Source of the DNA: Hydrogenophaga sp. RAC07
GTDB lineage: Bacteria; Pseudomonadota; Gammaproteobacteria; Burkholderiales; Burkholderiaceae_C
Direction: 5' to 3'
DNA length: 64,000 bases
Assembly: GCF_001713375.1 (NCBI RefSeq)
Contig: NZ_CP016449.1
Location: 620,001 to 684,000 of the forward strand
Shown here: one piece after another, positions 9,723-19,341 of the stretch
Numbering within the stretch: position 1 is the stretch's first letter
Layout of the letters: the number at the start of each line of letters is the position of its first letter
Position numbers and translations under genes: made by a program
The notes under the pieces: model-generated
What the model saw: only the letters and a program-made list of their open reading frames with translations
Databases searched by the model: none
Told to the model about the DNA's origin: nothing

Positions 9723-11284
9723 CGCGGCTCTTTCGCGGCGCCTTCATCGTCTGGGTGGTGTTGCGCTACGGGCTGGACGAGCTGGTGCTCTCCAGCTTCC
9801 GCGGTCGTGGCATCCGCCTGCTCACGCGCATCGTTTCCGTCGGACGCAACCTCGATGAGCCTCGGGGCGAGCGGCTGCGCGAGGCGCTGGAGCGCCTGGG
9901 GCCCATCTTCGTGAAGTTCGGCCAGGTGCTCTCCACCCGGCGCGACCTGCTGCCCCCCGACATCGCCGACGAACTCGCCCGCCTGCAGGACCGCGTTCCG
10001 CCGTTTCCCAGCGAGGTCGCAGTGGCCAGCATCGAGCGCGCGTTCGGCAAGCCGCTGAGCGAGGTGTTCAGCCACTTCGAGCAGGTGCCGGTGGCCAGCG
10101 CTTCCATCGCCCAGGTGCACTTCGCGACCTTGCGCGATGGCCGCCACGGCGGGCGCGAGGTGGCGGTCAAGGTGCTGCGACCCAACATGGCGGCCGTGAT
10201 CGACAAGGACCTCAGCCTCATGCGCATGATGGCGGGCTGGGTCGAGCGGCTCTCGGCCGACGGCAAACGCCTCAAGCCGCGCGAGGTGGTGGGCGAGTTC
10301 GACAAGTACCTGCACGACGAGCTCGACCTGTTGCGCGAAGCCTCGAACGCAGCACAACTGCGCCGCAACATGCAGGGACTGGACCTGGTGCTGATCCCCG
10401 AAATGCTCTGGGACTACTGCCACACCGAGGTGATGGTGATGGAGCGGATGTACGGTCTGCCGATCAACCGCGTGGAAGAGCTGCGCAAACTCGGCGTGGA
10501 CATTCCGAAACTGGCTCGCGACGGGGTGACGCTGTTCTTCACCCAGGTGTTCCGCGATGGCTTTTTCCACGCCGACATGCACCCGGGCAACATCCAGGTG
10601 AGCACGGCACCCGCCACCTTCGGGCGCTACATCTCGCTCGATTTCGGCATCGTCGGCACGCTCACCGAGTTCGACAAGGAATACCTCGCGCAGAACTTCA
10701 CCGCGTTTTTCCGCCGCGACTACAAGCGCGTGGCCGAGCTGCACATCGAGTCGGGCTGGGTGCCCGCCGGCACGCGTGTGGACGAGCTCGAATCCGCGAT
10801 ACGCGCGGTGTGTGAACCGTATTTCGACCGTCCGCTGAAGGAAATCTCGCTGGGCATGGTGCTCATGCGCCTGTTCCAGACCTCGCGCCGTTTTCAGGTC
10901 GAGATCCAGCCGCAGCTGGTGCTGCTGCAGAAAACCTTGCTCAACATCGAAGGTCTGGGGCGCGACCTGGATCCCGAGCTGGACCTGTGGAACACCGCCA
11001 AGCCTTTCCTCGAGACCTGGATGGTCGAGCAGGTCGGACCGCAGAAGCTGCTGCAGCAGCTCAAGGCCGAGGCGCCGCAATATGCCAAGTTGTTGCCTGC
11101 CTTGCCCCGCCTGCTCAACGACTACCTGCAGCACAAGCCACACGAGCTGCGGCGCGAACTCGACAGTCTGCTGGCCGAACAGCGGCGCACCAACCGCCTC
11201 TTGCAGGCCATCGTGTACGGCGGTTTGGGCTTCCTGCTCGGGCTGGTCGTGATGCAGGTGCTGGTGCGCGTGCGCCTGTGGTGA
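9719..11284 (+). CDS. ubiB: Ubiquinone biosynthesis protein UbiB (ABC1 atypical kinase)
   Basis: Membrane-bound atypical kinase/ATPase of the ABC1/ADCK family, 521 residues. The family-defining KxGQ motif is at 66-69 ([14 protein letters not shown]), and nearby are the Ala-rich loop ([12 protein letters not shown]) and the VAVKVLRP lysine strand. HADMHPGN and LDFGIVG follow as catalytic-loop and Mg-binding equivalents. Two closely spaced C-terminal membrane segments end the protein ([19 protein letters not shown]). UbiB supports ubiquinone synthesis, probably by extracting lipid intermediates from the membrane. It overlaps the ubiJ stop by ATGA. Confidence 0.96.
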   Translation: MTRLFRGAFIVWVVLRYGLDELVLSSFRGRGIRLLTRIVSVGRNLDEPRGERLREALERLGPIFVKFGQVLSTRRDLLPPDIADELARLQDRVPPFPSEVAVASIERAFGKPLSEVFSHFEQVPVASASIAQVHFATLRDGRHGGREVAVKVLRPNMAAVIDKDLSLMRMMAGWVERLSADGKRLKPREVVGEFDKYLHDELDLLREASNAAQLRRNMQGLDLVLIPEMLWDYCHTEVMVMERMYGLPINRVEELRKLGVDIPKLARDGVTLFFTQVFRDGFFHADMHPGNIQVSTAPATFGRYISLDFGIVGTLTEFDKEYLAQNFTAFFRRDYKRVAELHIESGWVPAGTRVDELESAIRAVCEPYFDRPLKEISLGMVLMRLFQTSRRFQVEIQPQLVLLQKTLLNIEGLGRDLDPELDLWNTAKPFLETWMVEQVGPQKLLQQLKAEAPQYAKLLPALPRLLNDYLQHKPHELRRELDSLLAEQRRTNRLLQAIVYGGLGFLLGLVVMQVLVRVRLW

Positions 11285-11346
11285 CCCTGCGCCGTTGAGG
11301 CGTCGGGGCCGCCGCCCGGCGGGCGGCGCGACAATCCCCCTCAATT

Positions 11347-11352
11347 TATAAT
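11347..11352 (+). promoter_or_regulatory. Candidate -10 element (TATAAT) before fmdB
   Basis: A perfect TATAAT stands in the 160-bp gap between ubiB and fmdB, about 95 bp before the fmdB start. No good -35 is seen at 16-18 bp; the nearest likeness is GCGACA at 11328-11333 with a short spacer. A GC-rich palindrome around 11308-11330 just upstream may end the ubiB transcript, although it has no T-tract. The gap holds nothing else I can support. Confidence 0.4.
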
Positions 11353-11445
11353 GACGGGTTTTGTTCCACTTCCCGCGAGGGAACACGGCGCGCCCGTCGG
11401 GCGGCTGCCCCGGCGGGACGTCCCCCTCTTCATCAGGTTCACGCC

Positions 11446-11787
11446 ATGCCCATCTATGCCTACAAGTGCGAGTCCTGCGGTCATGCCAAGGACGTGCTGC
11501 AGAAAATGTCCGACGACCCGCTCACCGTCTGCCCGTCGTGCGGGCAGGCCAGCTTCAAGAAACAGCTGACCGCCGCCGGCTTCCAGCTCAAGGGCTCGGG
11601 CTGGTACGTCACCGATTTCCGCGAGGGCAGCAAGCCCGCCGCCACGCCGGCTTCCGATGGCGCGCCCACCGCAGCCACTCCGGCCAAGCCGGCAGGTGAT
11701 GCCGCCGCCGCACCGGCGCCCGCGCCAGCCGCGTCCCCCGCGGCCGCGCCTGCAAGCGCCACCCCGACCACGCCGTCGGGTTCCTGA
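11446..11787 (+). CDS. FmdB-family zinc ribbon protein
   Basis: A 113-residue protein. Residues 1-45 form a zinc ribbon (MPIYAYKCESCGHAKDVL, then VCPSCGQA), i.e. two CxxC knuckles that should bind one zinc. The motif FQLKGSGWYVTDF follows and is typical of the family. The last 45 residues are an Ala/Pro/Thr-rich tail, which looks disordered. FmdB proteins are called putative regulators, but the function is not established. It leads a short run with a DUF502 gene and aspS, a neighbourhood common in Burkholderiales. Confidence 0.88.
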   Translation: MPIYAYKCESCGHAKDVLQKMSDDPLTVCPSCGQASFKKQLTAAGFQLKGSGWYVTDFREGSKPAATPASDGAPTAATPAKPAGDAAAAPAPAPAASPAAAPASATPTTPSGS

Positions 11788-11797
11788 GCCGAGCCTC

Positions 11798-12478
11798 ATG
11801 CCGTCTTTGCGCAAATGGTTGTTCTCGGGCCTGCTGGTGCTGGTGCCCCTGATCATCACGCTCTGGGTGCTGGAGTGGGTGGTCAGCACGCTCGACCAGA
11901 CCCTGCGCATCCTGCCCACCAGCTGGCAGCCCGACCAGCTGCTCGGCATGCACATTCCCGGCCTGGGCGTGGTGTTTGCACTGGTGGTGGTGCTCTCCAT
12001 CGGGGCGCTGGCGTCCAACATCATCGGCAACAAGCTGGTGAGCTGGTGGCACGCGCTGCTGCACCGCATACCCGTGGTGCGCTCGATCTACTCGGGCGTG
12101 AAGCAGGTGTCGGACACGCTGTTTTCCGAGAAGGGCAACGCGTTTCGCAAGGCGCTGTTGATCGAGTGGCCGCACGAAGACATGTGGACCATCGGTTTTC
12201 TCACCGGCTCACCAGCAGGTGATGTGTTGCTTCAGCTCCAGGCCCAGCCGGGGCGCTCGGGTGAGCTCGACGAGTTCCACAGCGTCTACGTGCCCACCAC
12301 GCCCAACCCCACCGGCGGTTACTTCGTGATGGTGCGCAAGAGCGCCTGCGTGGAGCTGCAGATGAGCGTGGACGAAGCGCTGACCTACATCGTGTCGATG
12401 GGCGTGATTGTGCCCGGCGGCCCCAAGAACCCGCATCTCAAGGTGGGCGCCGATGGCGCCATCCAGAAGACCCCCTGA
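11798..12478 (+). CDS. DUF502 family membrane protein
   Basis: A 226-residue inner-membrane protein. The start (MPSLRKWLFSGLLVLVPLII) begins directly with the first membrane helix; a second long helix runs at about 54-76 (LGVVFALVVVLSIGALASNI). A soluble domain follows with the conserved segment IPVVRSIYSGVKQVSDTLF and the later VYVPTTPNPTGGYFVMV. These are DUF502 hallmarks. Family function is unknown; plant homologues (COV) affect vascular patterning. It starts 10 bp after fmdB and ends 48 bp before aspS, so one transcript is likely. Confidence 0.87.
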   Translation: MPSLRKWLFSGLLVLVPLIITLWVLEWVVSTLDQTLRILPTSWQPDQLLGMHIPGLGVVFALVVVLSIGALASNIIGNKLVSWWHALLHRIPVVRSIYSGVKQVSDTLFSEKGNAFRKALLIEWPHEDMWTIGFLTGSPAGDVLLQLQAQPGRSGELDEFHSVYVPTTPNPTGGYFVMVRKSACVELQMSVDEALTYIVSMGVIVPGGPKNPHLKVGADGAIQKTP

Positions 12479-12526
12479 TGTTCCCCCGCGGGCCCGGCCC
12501 GCGAACCTGTTGAAAGAAAAAGCGAA

Positions 12527-14329
<1,803 letters not shown>

Positions 14330-14346
14330 GCCTGTTGGGCCTGGCG

Positions 14347-14375
14347 AAAAGGGCGGCACATGCCGCCCTTTTTTT
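14347..14375 (+). terminator. Intrinsic terminator after aspS
   Basis: A perfect stem GGGCGGC/GCCGCCC (14351-14357 with 14362-14368) with an ACAT tetraloop is preceded by AAAA and followed by seven T residues (14369-14375). It lies 20 bp beyond the aspS stop and ends the fmdB-DUF502-aspS transcript. Confidence 0.9.
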
Positions 14376-14479
14376 GTTGGTCTTCCGAAGGTTCCGCACC
14401 GGGAAGGTGCGGTAACGAAACGTACGGCCAGATACGGGTGAGGGTTTGTTAGGATGGCTTTTTTGAAAGGAGCCTTCCC

Positions 14480-14800
14480 ATGAGCAAGAACGCCCAAGAC
14501 ACCCTGGCCAACAAGGAGAAACTGGTGGCCGATCTGCAGCGCGTCATCGCCGACGCGGAAGAGCTGATGGTGGCCACCGCCCACCAGACCGAAGGCAAGG
14601 TGGTGGAGCTTCGCGAGCGCATCAATGAAAACCTGCGACTGGCCCGCCACAAACTGCTGGACGCCGAAGACGCGATCAAGGAAAAAACCCGCGAGATGGC
14701 GCGCGCCACCGACGACTATGTGCACGAGCATCCCTGGCGCGCCGTGGGCACCGCCGCCGGCATTGGCCTGGTGATCGGGCTGCTCATCAGCCGGCGTTGA
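14480..14800 (+). CDS. DUF883 (ElaB/YqjD-type) ribosome- or membrane-associated protein
   Basis: A 106-residue protein of the ElaB/YqjD family. Residues 1-75 are a charged helix rich in Lys, Glu and Arg (coiled-coil character). The end is a glycine-rich tail anchor (AVGTAAGIGLVIGLLISRR), the family hallmark. In E. coli YqjD inhibits translation by tethering stationary-phase ribosomes to the membrane; the same role here is inference. An AAAGGAG ribosome site precedes the ATG. It heads a three-gene run matching E. coli yqjD-yqjE-yqjK. Confidence 0.88.
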   Translation: MSKNAQDTLANKEKLVADLQRVIADAEELMVATAHQTEGKVVELRERINENLRLARHKLLDAEDAIKEKTREMARATDDYVHEHPWRAVGTAAGIGLVIGLLISRR

Positions 14801-14811
14801 ACGGTCGCGGC

Positions 14812-15186
14812 ATGTCTGCGCCACCGACCCGCCTGTCGGCCTCGCTCAAGGGATTGACCGGCACCGTGCTCGAGCTGCTCCAGCTACGGCTGGAGTTGCT
14901 CAGCGTGGAAGCCCAGGAAGAAATCCTGCGTGTGGGCGGCCTGCTGATCTATGGCGCCGTGGCGGTGGCCTTTGTCAGCCTGGGGCTGTGCTTTCTGGCC
15001 ATGCTGATCACGGTGGCGCTGTGGGACAGCCACCGCCTGCTGCCCCTGGCGGTGTTCGCCGGCTTGTTCATCGCCCTCGGGGGGGTGGCGGCGTGGCTGG
15101 CGCGTGAGCGCCTGCGCAGCGGTACCCGGCTGTTTTCGGCCACGGTGGAAGAACTCAAGCAGGACCGCGAGGAGCTGCGGTCGTGA
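14812..15186 (+). CDS. YqjE-like phage-holin-family (DUF1469) membrane protein
   Basis: A 124-residue protein with a short amphipathic start (RLSASLKGLTGTVLELLQLRLELLSVEAQEE) and two strong membrane helices at about 42-70 and 78-100. The motif LRLELLSVEAQEE and the layout fit DUF1469/YqjE. I begin at the ATG at 14812; a TTG at 14797 in the same frame is weaker. The GTGA overlap with the next gene supports an operon with the DUF883 and YqjK-like genes. Confidence 0.82.
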   Translation: MSAPPTRLSASLKGLTGTVLELLQLRLELLSVEAQEEILRVGGLLIYGAVAVAFVSLGLCFLAMLITVALWDSHRLLPLAVFAGLFIALGGVAAWLARERLRSGTRLFSATVEELKQDREELRS

Positions 15187-15494
15187 GCGTTGCCGAGCCC
15201 GACCGCGCCGAGCAACTCGCTCGACGGCGCCAGTTGCTGGTGCAGCGTTCCGGCCAGTTGCGCGGCCAGTTGGTGGACCAGTTGCAGGTGTTGCAGCCCG
15301 CCTGGAGGTGGGCCGACCGGTTGCAGGACGCCTGGCTCTGGATCCGCGCCAATCCGTTGGCGGTGGCCGGCAGCGTTCTGGCTGTGCTCGTGTGGCGGCC
15401 GCGCCGCTCGCTCGGCCTGGCCCTGCGGGCATGGTCGGCCTGGAAGCTGTTGCAGCGCGCCCGGGCGGCAGGCCATTCGGCTCGCCTCTTCTGA
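15183..15494 (+). CDS. YqjK-like small protein
   Basis: A 103-residue basic protein with a GTG start overlapping the previous stop (GTGA). It has RRRQLLVQRSGQLRGQLVDQ (helical, Arg/Gln-rich), then a hydrophobic stretch at about 57-65 (PLAVAGSVLAVLVW) and a second weaker one. Size, order and character match E. coli YqjK, third gene of the yqjDEK set. Function is unknown. Sequence conservation in this family is low, so the call leans on synteny. Confidence 0.7.
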   Translation: MSVAEPDRAEQLARRRQLLVQRSGQLRGQLVDQLQVLQPAWRWADRLQDAWLWIRANPLAVAGSVLAVLVWRPRRSLGLALRAWSAWKLLQRARAAGHSARLF

Positions 15495-15505
15495 CCCGGT
15501 CTCCC

Positions 15506-15964
15506 ATGCCACCGAAGATTCCGCAGTCGGTGCTGGTCGTGATCCACACCCCGGCGCTGGATGTGCTGCTGATCGAACGCGCCGATGCGCCGGGTTTCTG
15601 GCAGTCGGTGACCGGCTCGAAGGACTCGCCCGACGAGCCCTTCGAGCGGACGGCCGCGCGCGAGGTGGCGGAAGAAACCGGGCTTGATGTGCGGGCGCCC
15701 GGCCATGCGCTGACCGACTGGGCGCTGGAGAACGTGTACGAGATCTACCCGCAGTGGCGCCACCGCTATGCCGAGGCCGTGACCCACAACACCGAGCACC
15801 TGTTCGGCCTGTGCATTCCCCGGGCTGTGCCGGTGGTTCTCAGCCCGCGCGAGCACCGCGATCAGGTGTGGCTGCCCTGGACGGAAGCGATCGAGCGCTG
15901 CTTCTCGCCGTCGAATGCCGAGGCGATCTCGTGGCTGCCCAGAATGGTCACAAGTTTGAAGTGA
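15506..15964 (+). CDS. nudB: Dihydroneopterin triphosphate pyrophosphatase NudB
   Basis: Nudix hydrolase of 152 residues. The Nudix box is read as GSKDSPDEPFERTAAREVAE followed by ETGLD, containing the catalytic REVxEExG core; the spacing from the first Gly to the Glu is one residue longer than the consensus, as in other betaproteobacterial members. NudB removes pyrophosphate from dihydroneopterin triphosphate in folate synthesis, the step after FolE, whose gene is 5.7 kb downstream. The start MPPKIPQSVLVVI is the normal N-terminus. The final LPR tail also fits NudB. Confidence 0.88.
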   Translation: MPPKIPQSVLVVIHTPALDVLLIERADAPGFWQSVTGSKDSPDEPFERTAAREVAEETGLDVRAPGHALTDWALENVYEIYPQWRHRYAEAVTHNTEHLFGLCIPRAVPVVLSPREHRDQVWLPWTEAIERCFSPSNAEAISWLPRMVTSLK

Positions 15965-16006
15965 TTGACGCATGGCGCGTGTGGGGTTGGTGGCATGATT
16001 TGCCCC

Positions 16007-16735
16007 ATGAGCATTCTTCGCGTCGCCACTTACAACATCCACAAAGGCGTACAAGGCCTGGGTCCCGGGAGGCGGTTGGAGATCCACAACCTGGCGCACG
16101 CGGTCGAGCAGTTCGATGCCGACATCGTGTGTCTTCAAGAGGTGCGGCAACACAACCGCAAGCTGGAGAAACAATTCACCCGCTGGCCCGACCTGGACCA
16201 GGCCAGTTACCTCACACCCGACGGCTACGAGGCGGTGTACCGCACCAACGCCACCACGCGCCACGGCGAACACGGCAACGCACTGTTGTCCCGTTGGCCG
16301 GTGATCGGCACCCAGCACTCCGACGTGTCCGACCACCGCTTCGAGCAGCGCGGGCTGTTGCATGTGCACCTGTTGATCGACGGCATCGAGGTGCACGTGG
16401 TCGTGGTACATCTGGGGCTGATCCACGCCAGCCGTACCCGCCAGGTGCAGCGCCTGGGCGAGTACGTCGCCACCGGCGTGCCCGAAACCGCGCCGCTGAT
16501 CGTGGCGGGTGATTTCAACGACTGGGGCGCGCAGCTGCTCAAACCCATGGCCGACCTCGGCCTGCGCACCTTTGAAGGCATCCGCCTGCCCACCTATCCT
16601 TCCCGCCTGCCGCTGCTGCACCTGGACCGCATCTTCGTGCGCGGGCTGCGGCCCGTGTCGGCGCAGGTGCCTCACGGCCGCGCGTGGGCGCGCATGTCCG
16701 ATCACCTGCCGCTGATCGCCGAGCTGGAGCTGTGA
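16007..16735 (+). CDS. Endonuclease/exonuclease/phosphatase family protein (YbhP-like)
   Basis: A 242-residue hydrolase of the EEP superfamily. Visible motifs are RVATYNIHKG at the start, VCLQEVRQ with the metal-binding Glu, GNALLSRWP, VVVVHLGL, IVAGDFNDWG and the terminal MSDHLPLIAELEL. No signal peptide is evident from the chosen ATG; an in-frame ATG 12 bases upstream is possible. It overlaps clsB by GTGA. E. coli has the same pair (ybhP-clsB), so a phospholipid-related phosphodiesterase role is likely, though the substrate is unknown. Confidence 0.87.
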   Translation: MSILRVATYNIHKGVQGLGPGRRLEIHNLAHAVEQFDADIVCLQEVRQHNRKLEKQFTRWPDLDQASYLTPDGYEAVYRTNATTRHGEHGNALLSRWPVIGTQHSDVSDHRFEQRGLLHVHLLIDGIEVHVVVVHLGLIHASRTRQVQRLGEYVATGVPETAPLIVAGDFNDWGAQLLKPMADLGLRTFEGIRLPTYPSRLPLLHLDRIFVRGLRPVSAQVPHGRAWARMSDHLPLIAELEL

Positions 16736-18042
16736 AAGCGAGAACCCGGACTTCACGCCGTTCGCGCGCCGTGCGCGGTGTTTTGCGAGGGGGCCACCAG
16801 TTGCTGCTGCTTCAAGGCGGCGCCGAGTTCTTTCCGGCGCTGGTGGCGGCGATGGATGCCGCGCGCCGTGTGGTGCACCTGGAAACCTACATCTTCGAGT
16901 TTGCCGGCTCCGCACTCAGCGTGGCCGAAGCACTGGAGCGCGCGGCGCAGCGCGGCGTGGTGGTGCGGCTGGTGATCGACGGCGTGGGCACGCCGGTCAT
17001 TCCGCCGACATGGCGGGAGCGGTTCGACGCCGCCGGCGTGCACTGGCACATCTACGCACCGCTGGGCCGATTCGGCCTGCTGCTGCCCAGCCGCTGGCGG
17101 CGCCTGCACCGCAAGCTCTGCGTGGTCGATGGCACGGTGGGGTTTTGTGGTGGCATCAACATCATCGACGACCAGGACGATGTGGCGCTGGGCAAGCTGG
17201 ACGCTCCTCGGCTGGACTTTTCATTGCGCGTGGCCGGCCCCTTGGTGCAGGACATGGCCGAGACCATGGAGCAGTTGTGGTGGCGCCTGCAGGCCGCGCG
17301 CCAGGCTCGCCGGCGCGAGTTCAAGGCGGCGTGGGAAGCCTTGCGCGAGTCGCGCCCGGTGGGCGACTTCTCGCGTCTGCTGCAAAAGCTGGAGACGGCC
17401 CGCACCAGTGGGCAGGGCAGCGACAGCGCGTTTGGCGACAGCAGCGCCGCGCCCCTGGGCGTGGACAGTGCGCGCGCCACGCTGCTGCTGCGCGACAACG
17501 TGAGCCACCGCCACGACATCGAACGCGCCTACCTCAAGGCCATCGGCGCGGCGCGGCGCGAGATCGTGATCGCCAACGCGTACTTCATCCCCGGACGCAA
17601 GCTGCGCCGCGCGCTCATCCTGGCGGCCGCGCGGGGAGTGCGGGTTCGCTTGCTCTCGCAAGGCCGGTACGAAAACTTCTTTCAGTACCGCGCCGCGCGG
17701 CCGGTCTACCAGCACCTGGTCAACGCCGGCATCGAGATCCACGAGTACGCCCCGAGCGCGCTGCATGCCAAGGTGGCGGTGGTGGACGAGCGCTGGGCCA
17801 CGGTGGGATCGACCAACCTCGACCCGCTCTCGTTGCTGCTGGCGCGCGAGGCCAATGTGATGACCACCGACCGGCGCTTTGCCGAGTTGCTGCGCAGCCA
17901 CCTCGATGGCCTGGTACAGAACGCGGGCGACATGGTCGATGTGCGGGCCTTGAGCAGCCGGCACTGGACGCAGAGGGTGCTCGATCGAATCGCGTTCGGC
18001 ATCATGCGCGCGACCTTGTTTGTCACCGGTCATCGCTACTGA
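16732..18042 (+). CDS. clsB: Cardiolipin synthase B (phospholipase D family)
   Basis: A 436-residue enzyme with two HKD phospholipase-D motifs: LHRKLCVVDGTVGFCGG near residue 125 and LHAKVAVVDERWATVGSTN near residue 345. It joins phosphatidyl groups to make cardiolipin at the inner membrane. There are no N-terminal membrane helices, which separates ClsB from ClsA. The GTG start overlaps the stop of the upstream EEP gene (GTGA), and gives a very basic N-terminus (KARTRTSRRSRAVR). A low-complexity linker (about 220-250) separates the two halves. Confidence 0.93.
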   Translation: MKARTRTSRRSRAVRGVLRGGHQLLLLQGGAEFFPALVAAMDAARRVVHLETYIFEFAGSALSVAEALERAAQRGVVVRLVIDGVGTPVIPPTWRERFDAAGVHWHIYAPLGRFGLLLPSRWRRLHRKLCVVDGTVGFCGGINIIDDQDDVALGKLDAPRLDFSLRVAGPLVQDMAETMEQLWWRLQAARQARRREFKAAWEALRESRPVGDFSRLLQKLETARTSGQGSDSAFGDSSAAPLGVDSARATLLLRDNVSHRHDIERAYLKAIGAARREIVIANAYFIPGRKLRRALILAAARGVRVRLLSQGRYENFFQYRAARPVYQHLVNAGIEIHEYAPSALHAKVAVVDERWATVGSTNLDPLSLLLAREANVMTTDRRFAELLRSHLDGLVQNAGDMVDVRALSSRHWTQRVLDRIAFGIMRATLFVTGHRY

Positions 18043-18048
18043 TGACTG

Positions 18049-18297
18049 CCCCCACGCTCCACCGCTGCGCGGGTCGCTGCCCCCCAAGGGGGCTGATCCG
18101 CCTTGGGGCGGCCCGGCGGCGGATCCGTTGCCCCCACGCTTCCCCGCTGCGCGTGGTCCGCTGCCCCCCGGGGGGCTGATCCGCCTTGGGGCGGCCCGGC
18201 GGCGGATCCGTTGCCCCCACGCTTCCCCGCTGCGCGTGGTCCGCTGCCCCCCGGGGGGGCTGATCCGCCTTGGGGCGGCCCGGCGGCGGATCCCCGC
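18049..18297 (+). repeat. Three tandem copies of an 82-83 bp GC-rich repeat
   Basis: The whole clsB-exonuclease gap is three near-identical units starting at 18049, 18131 and 18214. Units 2 and 3 differ by one base in the G-run; unit 1 has a few substitutions. Each unit can fold: CCACGC...GCGTGG, a CCCCCC/GGGGGG core and GATCCGCC...GGCGGATC. A single inverted copy lies at 43751-43827. This is a dispersed REP/BIME-like element rather than coding DNA, although the frame stays open through it. Confidence 0.85.
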
Positions 18298-19341
18298 ATG
18301 AACGACGACCTGATCGTCCAGCGCCCGCAGGGCCTGTACTGCCCGCCGGGCGACTTCTACATCGATCCCTGGCGCAAGGTCGAGCGCGCCGTGATCACGC
18401 ACGCGCACGCCGACCACGCGCGCCCTGGTCATGCGCACTACCTGGCCACCGCGGTGTCCGAAGGCCTGCTGCGCTCGCGGCTGGGGCAGGGCATCACGAT
18501 GCAGGGGCTGGCCTATGGCGAAACCGTGGAGCACCACGGCGTGCGCATCTCGCTGCACCCGGCTGGGCATGTGCTGGGTTCGGCCCAGGTGCGGGTCGAG
18601 CATGGCGGCCGCGTGTGGGTGGCCAGCGGCGACTACCGCACCACACCGGCCGGCGCCATGCCCGACCGCACCTGCACACCCTTCGAGCCGGTGCGCTGCG
18701 ACACCTTCATCACCGAGTCCACCTTCGGCCTGCCGATCTACCGCTGGCGGCCCGACGCCGAGCTGTTCGGCCAGATCAACCAGTGGTGGGCCGACAACGC
18801 CGCTGCCGGGCGCGCCAGCGTGCTGGTGTGCTACAGCCTGGGCAAGGCGCAGCGCATCCTGGGCGGGGTGGACGCATCCATCGGCCCCATCGTCTGCCAC
18901 GGCGCGGTCGAGCCGCTCAACCGCGCCTACCGCGCGGTGGGCGTGGCACTGCCCGACACGCTGATGGTCAGCGACGTGACCGACAAGGCCAGTCTGCAGC
19001 GCGCGCTGGTGCTCTGCCCCGGCAGTGCACTCGGCACACCGTGGATCAAACGCTTCGGCGATTTTTCCGACGCGTTCGCCAGCGGCTGGATGCAGGTGCG
19101 TGGCCAGCGCCGGCGCGGTGGCCACGACCGCGGCTTTGTGCTCAGCGACCACGCCGACTGGCCCGGCCTGTTGGGCGCCATCGGAGCCAGCGGCGCCGAG
19201 CGCGTGATCGTCACGCACGGCAGCGTCCCGGTGCTGGTGAGGTACCTGCAGGAGCAAGGCCTGCAGGCCGAGGGCTTCGACACCGAATATGGCGACGAGC
19301 ACGAAACCCGGGCCGAGATCGTGCCCGCTCCCGCAGCATGA
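18298..19341 (+). CDS. Ligase-associated DNA exonuclease (metallo-beta-lactamase fold)
   Basis: A 347-residue nuclease of the beta-CASP/MBL type. The metal site HAHADHARPGHAH has H35, H37, D39 and H40. Later motifs are HPAGHVLGSAQV, GDYR, ITESTFGLP and LSDHADWPGLL. The next gene, overlapping by ATGA, is the partner ATP-dependent DNA ligase; together with the Lhr-type helicase at 26047 they form the known ligase-associated DNA damage response set. The ATG at 18298 is the first after the repeat array and gives the family N-terminus (LYCPPGDFYIDPWRKVERAV). The role in DNA end or crosslink repair is known for the family, not shown here. Confidence 0.9.
   Translation: MNDDLIVQRPQGLYCPPGDFYIDPWRKVERAVITHAHADHARPGHAHYLATAVSEGLLRSRLGQGITMQGLAYGETVEHHGVRISLHPAGHVLGSAQVRVEHGGRVWVASGDYRTTPAGAMPDRTCTPFEPVRCDTFITESTFGLPIYRWRPDAELFGQINQWWADNAAAGRASVLVCYSLGKAQRILGGVDASIGPIVCHGAVEPLNRAYRAVGVALPDTLMVSDVTDKASLQRALVLCPGSALGTPWIKRFGDFSDAFASGWMQVRGQRRRGGHDRGFVLSDHADWPGLLGAIGASGAERVIVTHGSVPVLVRYLQEQGLQAEGFDTEYGDEHETRAEIVPAPAA

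Noticed and set aside
14812..15186. Holin-family protein considered as a prophage remnant
   Set aside because: It lies in a yqjD-yqjE-yqjK-like trio with no other phage genes; the holin label comes only from family naming.
18103..18297. Extension of the exonuclease gene back into the repeat array
   Set aside because: The frame is open, but the translation is a repeat of Pro/Arg/Gly blocks and the family N-terminus starts at the ATG at 18298.
18049..18297. Tandem array considered as a CRISPR
   Set aside because: Units of 82-83 bp follow each other with no unique spacers, and there are no cas genes.
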